From assembly GCA_034414595.1 (NCBI GenBank), contig DAOULY010000014.1, forward strand, positions 33,845-97,844: a stretch of 64,000 nucleotides of DNA, given 5' to 3'. The stretch comes from DAOULY01 sp034414595. GTDB taxonomy: Bacteria; Chloroflexota; Dehalococcoidia; SZUA-161; JAUWZY01. Under the pieces are notes generated by a model. That model did no database searches, was not told the DNA's origin, and saw only the letters and a program-made list of their open reading frames with translations. Position numbers and translations under genes: made by a program. This document shows, piece by piece, positions 1 through 7,137 of this stretch. The stretch's first letter is position 1. The number at the start of each line of letters is the position of its first letter.

Positions 1-1971
1 TTTGCACGGGTCGCCCACGGTATCGCCGATCACAGCCGCTTTGTGAGCGTCAGAGCCTTTGCCTCCGTAATTTCCCACCTCGATCCACTTCTTGGCATTG
101 TCCCATGAGCCTCCGGCGTTGGCCAGCACGATTGCCAGGATGAAGCCGATCATGATGGCGCCGAGGAGGAACCCTGCCAGCGCTTCCACGCCGAGGACGA
201 AGCCGACTATGATGGGGACGATGATGGTGACCAGCCCGGGGACGAGCATCCGACTGATAGCTGCTCTGGTGCAGATGTCAACAGCTTTCCCGTATTCGGG
301 ACGGGCTGTGCCCTCCATCAGCCCCGGTATCTCGCGGAACTGACGGCGTACCTCATCTATGATGGAGAACGTAGTCTTACCCACAGCAGTGAGGGTAAGG
401 CCACAGAAGATGGCTGGCATCACTGCACCGAGGAACATCCCGGCCACCACTCGGTAGTCGAGCAGGCTGAGCGCGGCGACGATCTCGCCGGTGGTGTTGC
501 CCAGCCCGGCTGAAGAGGAGTAGGAGAGCATCAAGGCCAGGGCGGTAAGAGCAGCGGAGCCGATAGCAAACCCCTTGCCCGTAGCTGCGGTGGTGTTGCC
601 CAGGGAGTCGAGAGCGTCTGTGCGCTCCCTGATCTCATGGGGTAGCGCTGACATCTCCACGATTCCTCCCGAGTTGTCAGCCACCGGGCCGTAGGCGTCT
701 GTAGCCAGGGTGACACCCAGTGTGGAGAGCATGCCCACGCCAGCGATGGCAATGCCATAGAAGCCAGCGAAGTGATAGGCGAGGGCAATGGCGATGGCGA
801 TGAACAGTACCGGGGGCACAGTGCTGGTAAGGCCATTGGCCAGTCCCCGCACTACATTGGTTCCGGCGCCAGTCTGCGACGCCTCAGAGATGCGGCGCGT
901 GGGCGAGAAGCTGTAAGAGGTGAAGTAGTTAGTGCTCTCTCCGATGAGCACTCCCGCGATGAGTCCGGAGAGGACTGCCCAGAACACGCCCATGTCGGCG
1001 TCGAGGAAGAAGACGATGAGGAAGGAGAAGATGGCGACCAGTATCGAGGCGCCTAAAGTGCCTCGGCGCAGTGCCGCCAGCAGTGCCTCCATCTCTGGCT
1101 TCTCTCCCACTCTGACCAGGAAGACCCCGATCAGGGAGGCGATGATTCCCCCGGCAGCAATGAGCAGGGGCATATACCAGAGATTCTGGAGCGAAGCGAG
1201 TGCCGTGGCCAAGGTGGATAGGGCCATGGTAGCGATGATGGAGTCCACATAGGATTCGAAGAGGTCGGCGCCCATGCCGGCGACATCGCCCACATTGTCG
1301 CCGACGAAATCGGCGATGACGGCGGCGTTGCGCGGGTCGTCCTCAGGAATGCCCTGCTCCACCTTCCCTACAAGGTCGGCGCCGGTATCGGCGGCCTTGG
1401 TGTAGATACCGCCGCCTACTCTGGCGAAGATGGCCACGCCTGAGGCGCCGAAGCCATAGGCGGGAATCAGGGCGAGGAACTTCTCCGCCTCAAAGTGAGT
1501 GTGCAGTGCGAAGTAGAGGATGGTCAGACCGATGATACCGATACTGACCACGCAGATACCCATCACCGCGCCGGCGCGGAACGATACCCTGAGCCCCTGG
1601 TTGAGGCTCTTCTCCGCTGCGGCAGCGGTGCGTGCATTGGCCCGGACCGCTACGTTCATCCCGATGAAGCCAGCGAGGGCGGAGGAGACGGCGCCGAAGA
1701 GCAGCGCCACGCCTATTAACAGCCCCTCAACGGGGCCGTAGTCGGGGAGGAAGGAGAAGACCAACCCCAGAGCGATGGCGATGACCACCATCACTATGGC
1801 TAACACCCGGTATTCACGACCGAGGAAGGCCATAGCCCCCTCTTTGATGGCTGCCGATATCTCTCTCATCCGCGCTGACCCCTGGTCTTGGGACAGCACA
1901 AAGCGGACCAGGAATGCGGCGAAAGCCAGCCCCAGGACGCCTGCAATCAACGCTATCCACACAAGGTCCAC
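1..1971 (-). CDS. hppA: K+-dependent membrane-bound pyrophosphatase (3' end cut by window)
   Basis: Ion-pumping inorganic pyrophosphatase: an integral membrane protein that couples PPi hydrolysis to export of H+ or Na+. The minus frame is open from GTG at 1971 to base 1 (657 codons). A consensus AGGAGGT Shine-Dalgarno sits at 1977-1983. Family motifs read directly: DTGADLVGKVE and DNVGDVAGMGADLFES near 1270-1400, GNTTAATGKG at 571-600, and TVGDPCK at the window edge, just before the DTSGPSLN motif expected next. The Ala after GNTT and the Gly three residues later mark the K+-dependent subfamily; K+-independent enzymes have Lys and Thr there. Whether it pumps Na+ or H+ cannot be read safely. 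Only the last transmembrane part is missing. The start lies immediately after the stop of the translin-like gene, so it is probably the last gene of the 1-5424 minus-strand run. Confidence 0.95.
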   Translation of the reverse strand, partial: MDLVWIALIAGVLGLAFAAFLVRFVLSQDQGSARMREISAAIKEGAMAFLGREYRVLAIVMVVIAIALGLVFSFLPDYGPVEGLLIGVALLFGAVSSALAGFIGMNVAVRANARTAAAAEKSLNQGLRVSFRAGAVMGICVVSIGIIGLTILYFALHTHFEAEKFLALIPAYGFGASGVAIFARVGGGIYTKAADTGADLVGKVEQGIPEDDPRNAAVIADFVGDNVGDVAGMGADLFESYVDSIIATMALSTLATALASLQNLWYMPLLIAAGGIIASLIGVFLVRVGEKPEMEALLAALRRGTLGASILVAIFSFLIVFFLDADMGVFWAVLSGLIAGVLIGESTNYFTSYSFSPTRRISEASQTGAGTNVVRGLANGLTSTVPPVLFIAIAIALAYHFAGFYGIAIAGVGMLSTLGVTLATDAYGPVADNSGGIVEMSALPHEIRERTDALDSLGNTTAATGKGFAIGSAALTALALMLSYSSSAGLGNTTGEIVAALSLLDYRVVAGMFLGAVMPAIFCGLTLTAVGKTTFSIIDEVRRQFREIPGLMEGTARPEYGKAVDICTRAAISRMLVPGLVTIIVPIIVGFVLGVEALAGFLLGAIMIGFILAIVLANAGGSWDNAKKWIEVGNYGGKGSDAHKAAVIGDTVGDPCK

Positions 1972-1974
1972 GGG

Positions 1975-2601
1975 TTACCTCCTATCTAACTTCTGCTCCA
2001 GATCTCTTTGCTTTAGAAACAGGGTGACATCGCCCCTGGTTTTCTCTAAGACACCTCGGATGACATCGGTGGTCCGTCTAAGCCCTGTGGTTAAAGCATC
2101 GGGGAAGTCAATGGTCACCAGCAGGCCGTAGATGTCATCCATACTCTCGAAGAGCCATTCAAAATCCTCTTCCCCTCCCTGCCTCAGCGTGTCCAGCAGG
2201 TAGCGTCGCAGCTCTCCCACAGCCTCACCGAGCCCGTTGAGGTAGGCAGGATAAGAAACGCCGAGCTCATCGGGGTCGGGCAGGGACTCACGGCAAATCA
2301 AAGCCAGGGTCGAGGCTGCCTCGGCATACTCCTTCTCGGCGTTATGGACAAATCCGGAATAGAACAGGTCGCTATGGTCGGCGAGGACGTTGTGCAGTTG
2401 TTCCAGGAAGGAGCCGGCAGACTTCAGCAACTCCCTGGCATTGTCATATTCCCTGCGATGCACTGCGCGGATGGCAGTAGCGCAGTGGAATATCACCTCT
2501 CGGGTCAGCTGGAGGGCTTTCTCCCTGGCGCTATGCTTTGCGGCTAAACTGGAGCGAACCTTAGCTCCAATCTGCTCCAGATTAGATGTTGGCTTTTGCA
2601 C
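1975..2601 (-). CDS. translin-family protein
   Basis: A 208-residue, all-helical, charge-rich protein resembling the bacterial/archaeal translin group (sometimes misannotated as haloacid dehalogenase). Translins are small oligomeric RNA- or ssDNA-binding proteins, and some have RNase activity through conserved acidic residues. Supporting segments are the N-terminal RE.AL...REVIFHCA helix, the AREL...L helix, and the EEDFEWLFESMDDIYGLL segment near residues 145-165 that is typical of the C-terminal half. No signal peptide or membrane segment. The ATG at 2601 overlaps the end of thiE by about 20 bases, and its stop (1975-1977) touches the hppA start, so it is translationally coupled on both sides. 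The biological role here is unknown. Confidence 0.75.
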   Translation of the reverse strand: MQKPTSNLEQIGAKVRSSLAAKHSAREKALQLTREVIFHCATAIRAVHRREYDNARELLKSAGSFLEQLHNVLADHSDLFYSGFVHNAEKEYAEAASTLALICRESLPDPDELGVSYPAYLNGLGEAVGELRRYLLDTLRQGGEEDFEWLFESMDDIYGLLVTIDFPDALTTGLRRTTDVIRGVLEKTRGDVTLFLKQRDLEQKLDRR

Positions 2602-3640
2602 TCGACTCCTCGGATGCTTCTATCTCGGTTGCCAGCCTCCGCGAAGCCTCCTCCACATCCTCAGCTCCAAGCACGGCGCTGATGACGGCAATAGCGTCAG
2701 CGCCAGCGGTGATGACTTGTGCTATGTTGGACTCATCGATGCCGCCGATGGCGACAACGGGGATAGAGACTGCCTCTTTAACTTTGTGCAACGTCTCCAA
2801 CCCGGCCAGCCTGAATTTGGATTTCGATGTTGTCTCATAGATCGAGCCCACAGCGATGTAATCGGCACCGTCTTTCTCAGCTTTGAGGGCTTCCTCGAGG
2901 GTGGCTGTGGAACAGCCGAGGACTTTGTCCTGAGGCATAATCTTCCTCGCTTCGGATGTGGGCAAATCTTGCTGTCCAAGATGCATGCCATCGGCATCAG
3001 CAGCCAGGACCAGATCGAGATAGTCGTTCATTATGAACAGGACACCAGATGAGGTGCAAATCTGCTTCAATTCCTGAGCTACGGGCAAAAGGGCCTTTCT
3101 GTTTGGACCTTTATCGCGAAGCTGGATAACCTTGGCACCTCCTCGAATCACTTGGCGGGCGACCTCGCTTGCGCTGCGCTCGCCGAGGGCCTGGAGGTCG
3201 ATGATCACGTACAGCCCGCGTATCTTCCCCCTTTGATTTTGGCGCAGTAGTTTCGATATCAGGTTTCGTTCCAGCTCGTAAACAGCGAACCGGGCACGCT
3301 TGAACTGGGTCCAATCGAGGGCTAGGGGGTGGAGCTTAGCTGTTTCCTCAAGTACTCGTAGCGATTCCTGCACTCTCTTGGAGTTAGCGGTGACAATGCT
3401 GGCGGCATCGCTTCGCTCTCCTTCCGCAGTGACCTCCGCGAAGGCAGCGACATCTCCTGATGAGTCGCGGGCATTGAGCAGCTGGCTCTGAAGCGGCCCG
3501 CCTCTGGGCCGAAGCTCATGGCGCAAATTTTTAAGCCTCTCGCTGAGTTCGACGTCGTTCAGCAGAAAGCGGGCTATATCCTCAAGGACTCGCAGTCCTT
3601 CACCCGCTCGGTTTAGATTGGCATCCACTATTCGAAGCAC
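2582..3640 (-). CDS. thiE: thiamine-phosphate synthase with N-terminal ThiD2-type domain
   Basis: Joins hydroxymethylpyrimidine diphosphate and thiazole phosphate to make thiamine phosphate. The 352 residues have two parts. The N-terminal 130 residues begin DANLNRAGEGLRVLEDIARF, the signature of the ThiD2-type domain fused to ThiE in cyanobacteria and some other bacteria. The C-terminal TIM barrel (about 145-345) carries IQLRDK, the pyrophosphate-binding NDYLDLVLAADADGMHLGQ and VVAIGGI. Ordinary stand-alone ThiE is about 210 residues, so the extension is real and not a wrong start. The gene overlaps the translin-like gene by 20 bases. thiL (thiamine-phosphate kinase), the next pathway step, lies separately at 33370-34395. 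Confidence 0.93.
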   Translation of the reverse strand: MLRIVDANLNRAGEGLRVLEDIARFLLNDVELSERLKNLRHELRPRGGPLQSQLLNARDSSGDVAAFAEVTAEGERSDAASIVTANSKRVQESLRVLEETAKLHPLALDWTQFKRARFAVYELERNLISKLLRQNQRGKIRGLYVIIDLQALGERSASEVARQVIRGGAKVIQLRDKGPNRKALLPVAQELKQICTSSGVLFIMNDYLDLVLAADADGMHLGQQDLPTSEARKIMPQDKVLGCSTATLEEALKAEKDGADYIAVGSIYETTSKSKFRLAGLETLHKVKEAVSIPVVAIGGIDESNIAQVITAGADAIAVISAVLGAEDVEEASRRLATEIEASEESSAKANI

Positions 3641-3652
3641 GATGAATTTCCG

Positions 3653-3985
3653 TCACAGGTCTTTTATTGGCTCGGGCATCTCACCGTCCCTGGCGGCAGA
3701 GATCATCTCCTGAACCTGAGAGGGAAGCTCCACTCCCATCTCCTTGGCCTTGTACTCAGCCCATCTTCCGATATTGCGCGGGTCCTTGTAATAGTCTGGC
3801 GAGCCGGGCTTGGATTCCTCGAGGCGTGTGCCCTCCGACTTATGGAAGGCAAAGCCGGAGAGGTAGCGAACCAAATCGCTGCTGCCGCAGAAAGGACAGT
3901 CAGGCGCTATCTCGGTGCCAATGCTCTTAACAAAGACGCTCGATTTGCGCTGACAGGACTGACAAGAGAACTCATAGATGGGCAT
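3653..3985 (-). CDS. FmdB-family zinc ribbon protein (copy 1)
   Basis: A 110-residue protein starting MPIYEF, with two CxxC pairs at C8/C11 and C30/C33 that form the FmdB-type zinc ribbon. FmdB was first noted as a putative regulator in methylotrophs; the actual role of the family is unknown. The C-terminal half (PGSPDYYKDPRNIGRWAE...) is polar and unassigned. It lies 2 bases after a second FmdB-type gene of the same orientation. The two share the MPIYE start, the Cys spacing and a charged tail, so they look like an old tandem duplication. The stop is 12 bases before the thiE start. Confidence 0.85.
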   Translation of the reverse strand: MPIYEFSCQSCQRKSSVFVKSIGTEIAPDCPFCGSSDLVRYLSGFAFHKSEGTRLEESKPGSPDYYKDPRNIGRWAEYKAKEMGVELPSQVQEMISAARDGEMPEPIKDL

Positions 3986-3987
3986 AG

Positions 3988-4377
3988 CTACTCGCTCCCT
4001 GCTTTCTCCATCTCTTCCTTGGTTTTATTAACGGCCTCAGCTATTGGCTCACCGGCCTCCAATCGCCCCAGCATTTCATCGTGTTCCGGGCCGGGTGGCT
4101 CATCCATAGCTCTGGTCATCCTTCGATTCCATTCGGCGAGGGCTTTAGGGTCATTGCGCTGCATTGCCCTGACCAGTTGGGAATCGGATAGGATATCCTC
4201 ATATACACCTTTCCTCTTATACCAGTCGCCCTTGCCCATGGTGAAGCTGGAGAAGAGGCGGCGCAGGTCTTTGCTGCCACAATGGTCGCAGACAGGGGTC
4301 AACGACTCCGGGAAGCCTTGGACGAAGATGGTTACTCGGCGCCGACAGTCGTTACATTGATACTCGTAGATTGGCAT
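3988..4377 (-). CDS. FmdB-family zinc ribbon protein (copy 2)
   Basis: A 129-residue zinc-ribbon protein, upstream partner of the previous gene. It begins MPIYEYQCNDC and has cysteines at 8, 11, 30 and 33 with the same spacing as its neighbour. The tail is acidic and helical (residues 75-129, EWNRRMTRAMDEPPG... EEMEKAGSE). The two copies are separated by only 2 bases and are probably co-translated. No enzymatic motif is seen. Function is unknown; the paired zinc ribbons could form a heteromer, which is an inference only. Confidence 0.85.
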   Translation of the reverse strand: MPIYEYQCNDCRRRVTIFVQGFPESLTPVCDHCGSKDLRRLFSSFTMGKGDWYKRKGVYEDILSDSQLVRAMQRNDPKALAEWNRRMTRAMDEPPGPEHDEMLGRLEAGEPIAEAVNKTKEEMEKAGSE

Positions 4378-4430
4378 GGGCTGATTTGCTTGCCATATTG
4401 TAGCATAACTGGGACGGCAGGTAAATAGGC

Positions 4431-4799
4431 TTAGCTTCCTTCAGCTATGGCATTCTCGATAAGCTCCACCCGCGACGGCAGTCCGTCTGGTCCCAGCTCC
4501 ACGGCGACAACATCAATGCGCCAGGGTTGCGACAGGGCGTGATAAGTCTGGAGGTAGGTGGTGGCCACTTGAATGAGCTTTTCTCTCTTGGCCGGAGTTA
4601 TCGATTCCTCAGGGGTGCCGAATTCCTTGCTTCTCTTGGTGCGCACCTCGACGAACACTAACTGTCCCATCTTCTCGGCAACGATGTCGATCTCGCCTTC
4701 ACGGCAGCGGAAGTTGGTCTCAATGATGCGATAGCCCCGCTTCTCCATATATTCTTGGGCTATCCTTTCTCCTTCAGCTCCTGCCTTCTTACGGTCGAT
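4431..4799 (-). CDS. yraN: YraN/UPF0102 family endonuclease-like protein, apparent non-AUG start
   Basis: A small nuclease-fold protein of unknown cellular role; rnhB-yraN adjacency is common in bacteria. The core GEIDIVAEK...LVFVEVRTKR matches the PD-(D/E)XK-like centre of the family. The first ATG (4748) would leave out the conserved N-terminal KKAGAEGERIAQEYMEKRGY block, which is plainly encoded upstream in the same frame (4749-4799). Between the in-frame TAG upstream and that ATG there is no ATG, GTG, TTG or CTG. The best start is ATC at 4797-4799 (giving IDRKKAG...), preceded by an AAGGGG Shine-Dalgarno about 6-9 bases away. This start overlaps the rnhB 3' end by 11 bases. A sequencing error at the start is the alternative explanation. 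Confidence 0.82.
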   Translation of the reverse strand: MDRKKAGAEGERIAQEYMEKRGYRIIETNFRCREGEIDIVAEKMGQLVFVEVRTKRSKEFGTPEESITPAKREKLIQVATTYLQTYHALSQPWRIDVVAVELGPDGLPSRVELIENAIAEGS

Positions 4800-5424
4800 G
4801 ACTACCCCTTTCCACTACATCACGCACCGGGTGGAAGCTGCGACGGTGCAGCGGGCAGGGCCCAAAGCGTTGCAAACGGGAGAGGTGCTCCGGCGTGGGG
4901 TAGCCCTTGTTTCGGACAAAGCCATAGGCGGGATAGATGGCATCAAGCTCGGTCATAAGCTGATCCCGAGCCACTTTGGCCACAATAGAAGCTGCGGCGA
5001 TGGATAGGGAAGAGGCATCACCGCGGATTATATTCCGTTGAGGGATATCGATCTCGGGCAGGGCCAAGGCATCGATGAGGAGGAAGTCCGGTGGTTGAGG
5101 GAGTTGTGCTATGGCATAGCTCATGGCCGATCGGGTGGCGGCGACAATGCCGTTTTCATCGATGCTCTCAGGAGGGACCACGCCGATGCCAATAGCTACA
5201 GCTATCTCTCGAATAAGCTGGCAGAGGGACTCCCTCGATTGGGGACTAAGCTTCTTGCTGTCTTGTACCTTGGCCAGCCAAGGGGCTTCGTAGTCACGGG
5301 GCAGGATCACAGCAGCAGCCATTACCGGTCCGGCCAACGGCCCTCGGCCAACCTCGTCAATGCCGGCCACGAAGCGGTATCCCTGCTGCCACAGCGTTCG
5401 TTCTTCGGCGAAGCTGGGTTTCAT
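4789..5424 (-). CDS. rnhB: ribonuclease HII
   Basis: Removes RNA from RNA-DNA hybrids and single ribonucleotides from DNA. From ATG 5424 the protein is 211 residues, the normal RNase HII length. The frame stays open further upstream to 5721, but that extension has no family similarity. Motifs: AGIDEVGRGPLAGPV (catalytic Asp and Glu), KKLSPQSRE, LLIDAL (third acidic residue), IIRGDASSLSIAAASIVAKVARD and YGFVRNKGYPTPEHL. All four expected acidic residues appear present. It overlaps yraN downstream. Confidence 0.95.
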   Translation of the reverse strand: MKPSFAEERTLWQQGYRFVAGIDEVGRGPLAGPVMAAAVILPRDYEAPWLAKVQDSKKLSPQSRESLCQLIREIAVAIGIGVVPPESIDENGIVAATRSAMSYAIAQLPQPPDFLLIDALALPEIDIPQRNIIRGDASSLSIAAASIVAKVARDQLMTELDAIYPAYGFVRNKGYPTPEHLSRLQRFGPCPLHRRSFHPVRDVVERGSHRP

Positions 5425-5502
5425 CTCAGCCCAGCGGCATAGTAGCACACAGCGACCGTTTTGACAAGCGACTCCGCCGAGGACAGCCGAAGCTGGCCTG
5501 TC

Positions 5503-5531
5503 TTGACAAGTACGGACTGAGAGCTTATCAT
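5503..5531 (+). promoter_or_regulatory. sigma-70-type promoter upstream of the mvhD-like/fdh genes
   Basis: TTGACA at 5503-5508 and TATCAT at 5526-5531 are separated by 17 bases. It reads toward the gene starting at 5698 and implies a leader of about 160 bases. The flanks resemble the rnc promoter at 9249-9278: both have TTGACAAG and AGCTTAT(C/T)ATAGA. Confidence 0.6.
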
Positions 5532-5697
5532 AGAAGCGGAACCAGAAAGTGACCGCTCTCAGCTTACAGGTCGTCTTTAGCATCATGTTCTGGAATCCAA
5601 TGTTTTTACTATTGGCACTGGTTCGCCGCTTGCACCTCATTGAAACCACTGGCTTATTTCTGCTATCAAATCCTGCGCCACAGATAGAGGCATTTAG

Positions 5698-6114
5698 GTG
5701 AACGAGGAATTCAAACCACATATATTGGGCTTTCTGTGCAACTGGTGTAGCTATGCCGGCGCTGATATGGCCGGAACCAGCAGGATGCAGTATCCCTCCA
5801 ATATTCGAATTATCCGTGTCCCTTGCTCGGGTCGAGTTGATGCCCCGGTGATATTAAAAGGACTTCAATCATGGGCGGATGGCGTTTTGGTGGCTGGCTG
5901 TCATCCCGGAGATTGTCATTACATGGAAGGGAACTATCACGCCCGGCGCAGGATACATGCGGTGAAAAAGATGCTCGATGCCATCGGAATTGAGCCCGAC
6001 AGGGTCCGCTTGGAATGGGTCTCCGCCTCGGAGGGCAAGAGATTTGCCAATTTGGTCAAGGAATTCACCGAGACTATTAAGTCATTGGGCCCTAATCCAT
6101 TAAGAGCAAGCTAA
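5698..6114 (+). CDS. hydrogenase iron-sulfur subunit (MvhD/FlpD-like)
   Basis: A small iron-sulfur electron-transfer protein of 138 residues. In methanogens MvhD links hydrogenase or formate dehydrogenase to heterodisulfide reductase; in acetogens and sulfate reducers similar proteins join Hdr- or Fdh-type complexes. Visible cysteines: C14 and C17 in FLCNWCSYAG, C43 in RVPCSGRVD, and the GCHPGDCHY pair around residues 67-74, the family's [2Fe-2S] ligand pattern. GTG 5698 is used as start, with GAGG 7-10 bases upstream. The next gene begins at the base after its stop, and fdhA follows, so it probably passes electrons between formate dehydrogenase and a partner. Confidence 0.88.
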   Translation: MNEEFKPHILGFLCNWCSYAGADMAGTSRMQYPSNIRIIRVPCSGRVDAPVILKGLQSWADGVLVAGCHPGDCHYMEGNYHARRRIHAVKKMLDAIGIEPDRVRLEWVSASEGKRFANLVKEFTETIKSLGPNPLRAS

Positions 6115-7137
6115 ATGGGACAGAACAACTATAGGGAGACAGTTCAAAGCATTGTGGCTGCTATGCTGAGAACAGGACTGGTTGATAGTGTACTCGCTTT
6201 TGTCCAGGGACTGGATGAATGGGACATTGTACCTGCCTTCATCACCACTGAGCAAGATGTGGGCAAGATAGTGGGCACTTCATATAATCCACTTAGCCTG
6301 GCGAAAGTCCTGTTTGAGTATGGTGATAAAGATAAGAAGCTCGGGGTTGTGGTCCGCTCCTGTGATGCCAGGGGGATAATAGAGCTGGCCAAAAGAAAGC
6401 AGGTCGACATAGACAAGCTGTACATGATCGGGATTGAATGCTATGGAGTAGCACGGCCCAGCGACAAGGTGGCAGAGGAGCTTTACATCGGGGCCGATGG
6501 GAGTGCTGGAACTCTGGAAGGAACTCTGCTGGCCCCGAACTGCCGCCGCTGCGAATACCCGGTACCCACTATGGCTGATATCAGCGTTGGTCTGGCTCAG
6601 GGGCGGACATCGATAACAGTAAATACCGAAAAAGGTCAGGAGATACTGTCAGCGGCCAACATGTCAGCAGAGCCGTCAGAAGCAGACTTGGCAGCAGCGA
6701 AGGAAAGAGCGGCTCGGTACCAAGAAGAGGACTTTGCTCCACTGAGGAACATGACTGCTGAGGAGAGGCTCGATTACTGGCTGAGCCAGTTCGATAAATG
6801 TATCAAGTGCTATGGCTGCCGAAATTCCTGCCCGATTTGCCATTGCTCCGATTGTTATCTCGATGCAGATTGGGTCCTGGTGGAGCCGGGGAAAGTACCG
6901 CCGGAAAGGCTGTTCCATCTGGTTCGCCTGATCCACGTCGCTGATAGCTGCTTGAACTGCGGGCGATGTGAGGCAGCCTGTCCTGTAGGTATTCCTATAT
7001 CTAAGCTCTATCACATACTGCAAAAGGAGTTGAGTGCCCTCTTCCATTATGAACCGGGAAAGGATGTCAACGAGGCTCCCCCACTGGGGACGTTCAGTGA
7101 AGAGGAGCTGAAATTGCGAGGTGTTGAACTTGCTTAG
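6115..7137 (+). CDS. FrhB/FdhB-like iron-sulfur subunit with C-terminal 4Fe-4S clusters
   Basis: A 340-residue protein combining a coenzyme F420 hydrogenase/dehydrogenase beta-type domain with a dicluster ferredoxin tail. The beta-type signature is VVVRSCDARGIIELAK near residues 78-93 plus APNCRRCEYP. The tail has CIKCYGCRNSCPICHC (about 225-240) and CLNCGRCEAACPVGI (about 280-294). Proteins of this type occur as electron-transfer subunits of formate dehydrogenases and Hdr complexes, and many do not use F420. It starts directly after the MvhD-like stop, and its end overlaps the GTG start of fdhA by 17 bases. That points to one operon and one complex. Cofactor (F420, FAD or none) cannot be decided from sequence. 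Confidence 0.87.
   Translation: MGQNNYRETVQSIVAAMLRTGLVDSVLAFVQGLDEWDIVPAFITTEQDVGKIVGTSYNPLSLAKVLFEYGDKDKKLGVVVRSCDARGIIELAKRKQVDIDKLYMIGIECYGVARPSDKVAEELYIGADGSAGTLEGTLLAPNCRRCEYPVPTMADISVGLAQGRTSITVNTEKGQEILSAANMSAEPSEADLAAAKERAARYQEEDFAPLRNMTAEERLDYWLSQFDKCIKCYGCRNSCPICHCSDCYLDADWVLVEPGKVPPERLFHLVRLIHVADSCLNCGRCEAACPVGIPISKLYHILQKELSALFHYEPGKDVNEAPPLGTFSEEELKLRGVELA

Noticed and set aside
531..1252. Several open frames on the plus and minus strands within the hppA region
   Set aside because: They are shadows of the long minus-strand hppA frame, which carries all family motifs.
5425..5721. N-terminal 99-residue extension of RNase HII
   Set aside because: It is unlike the family and overlaps the fdh promoter region; ATG 5424 gives the normal length.
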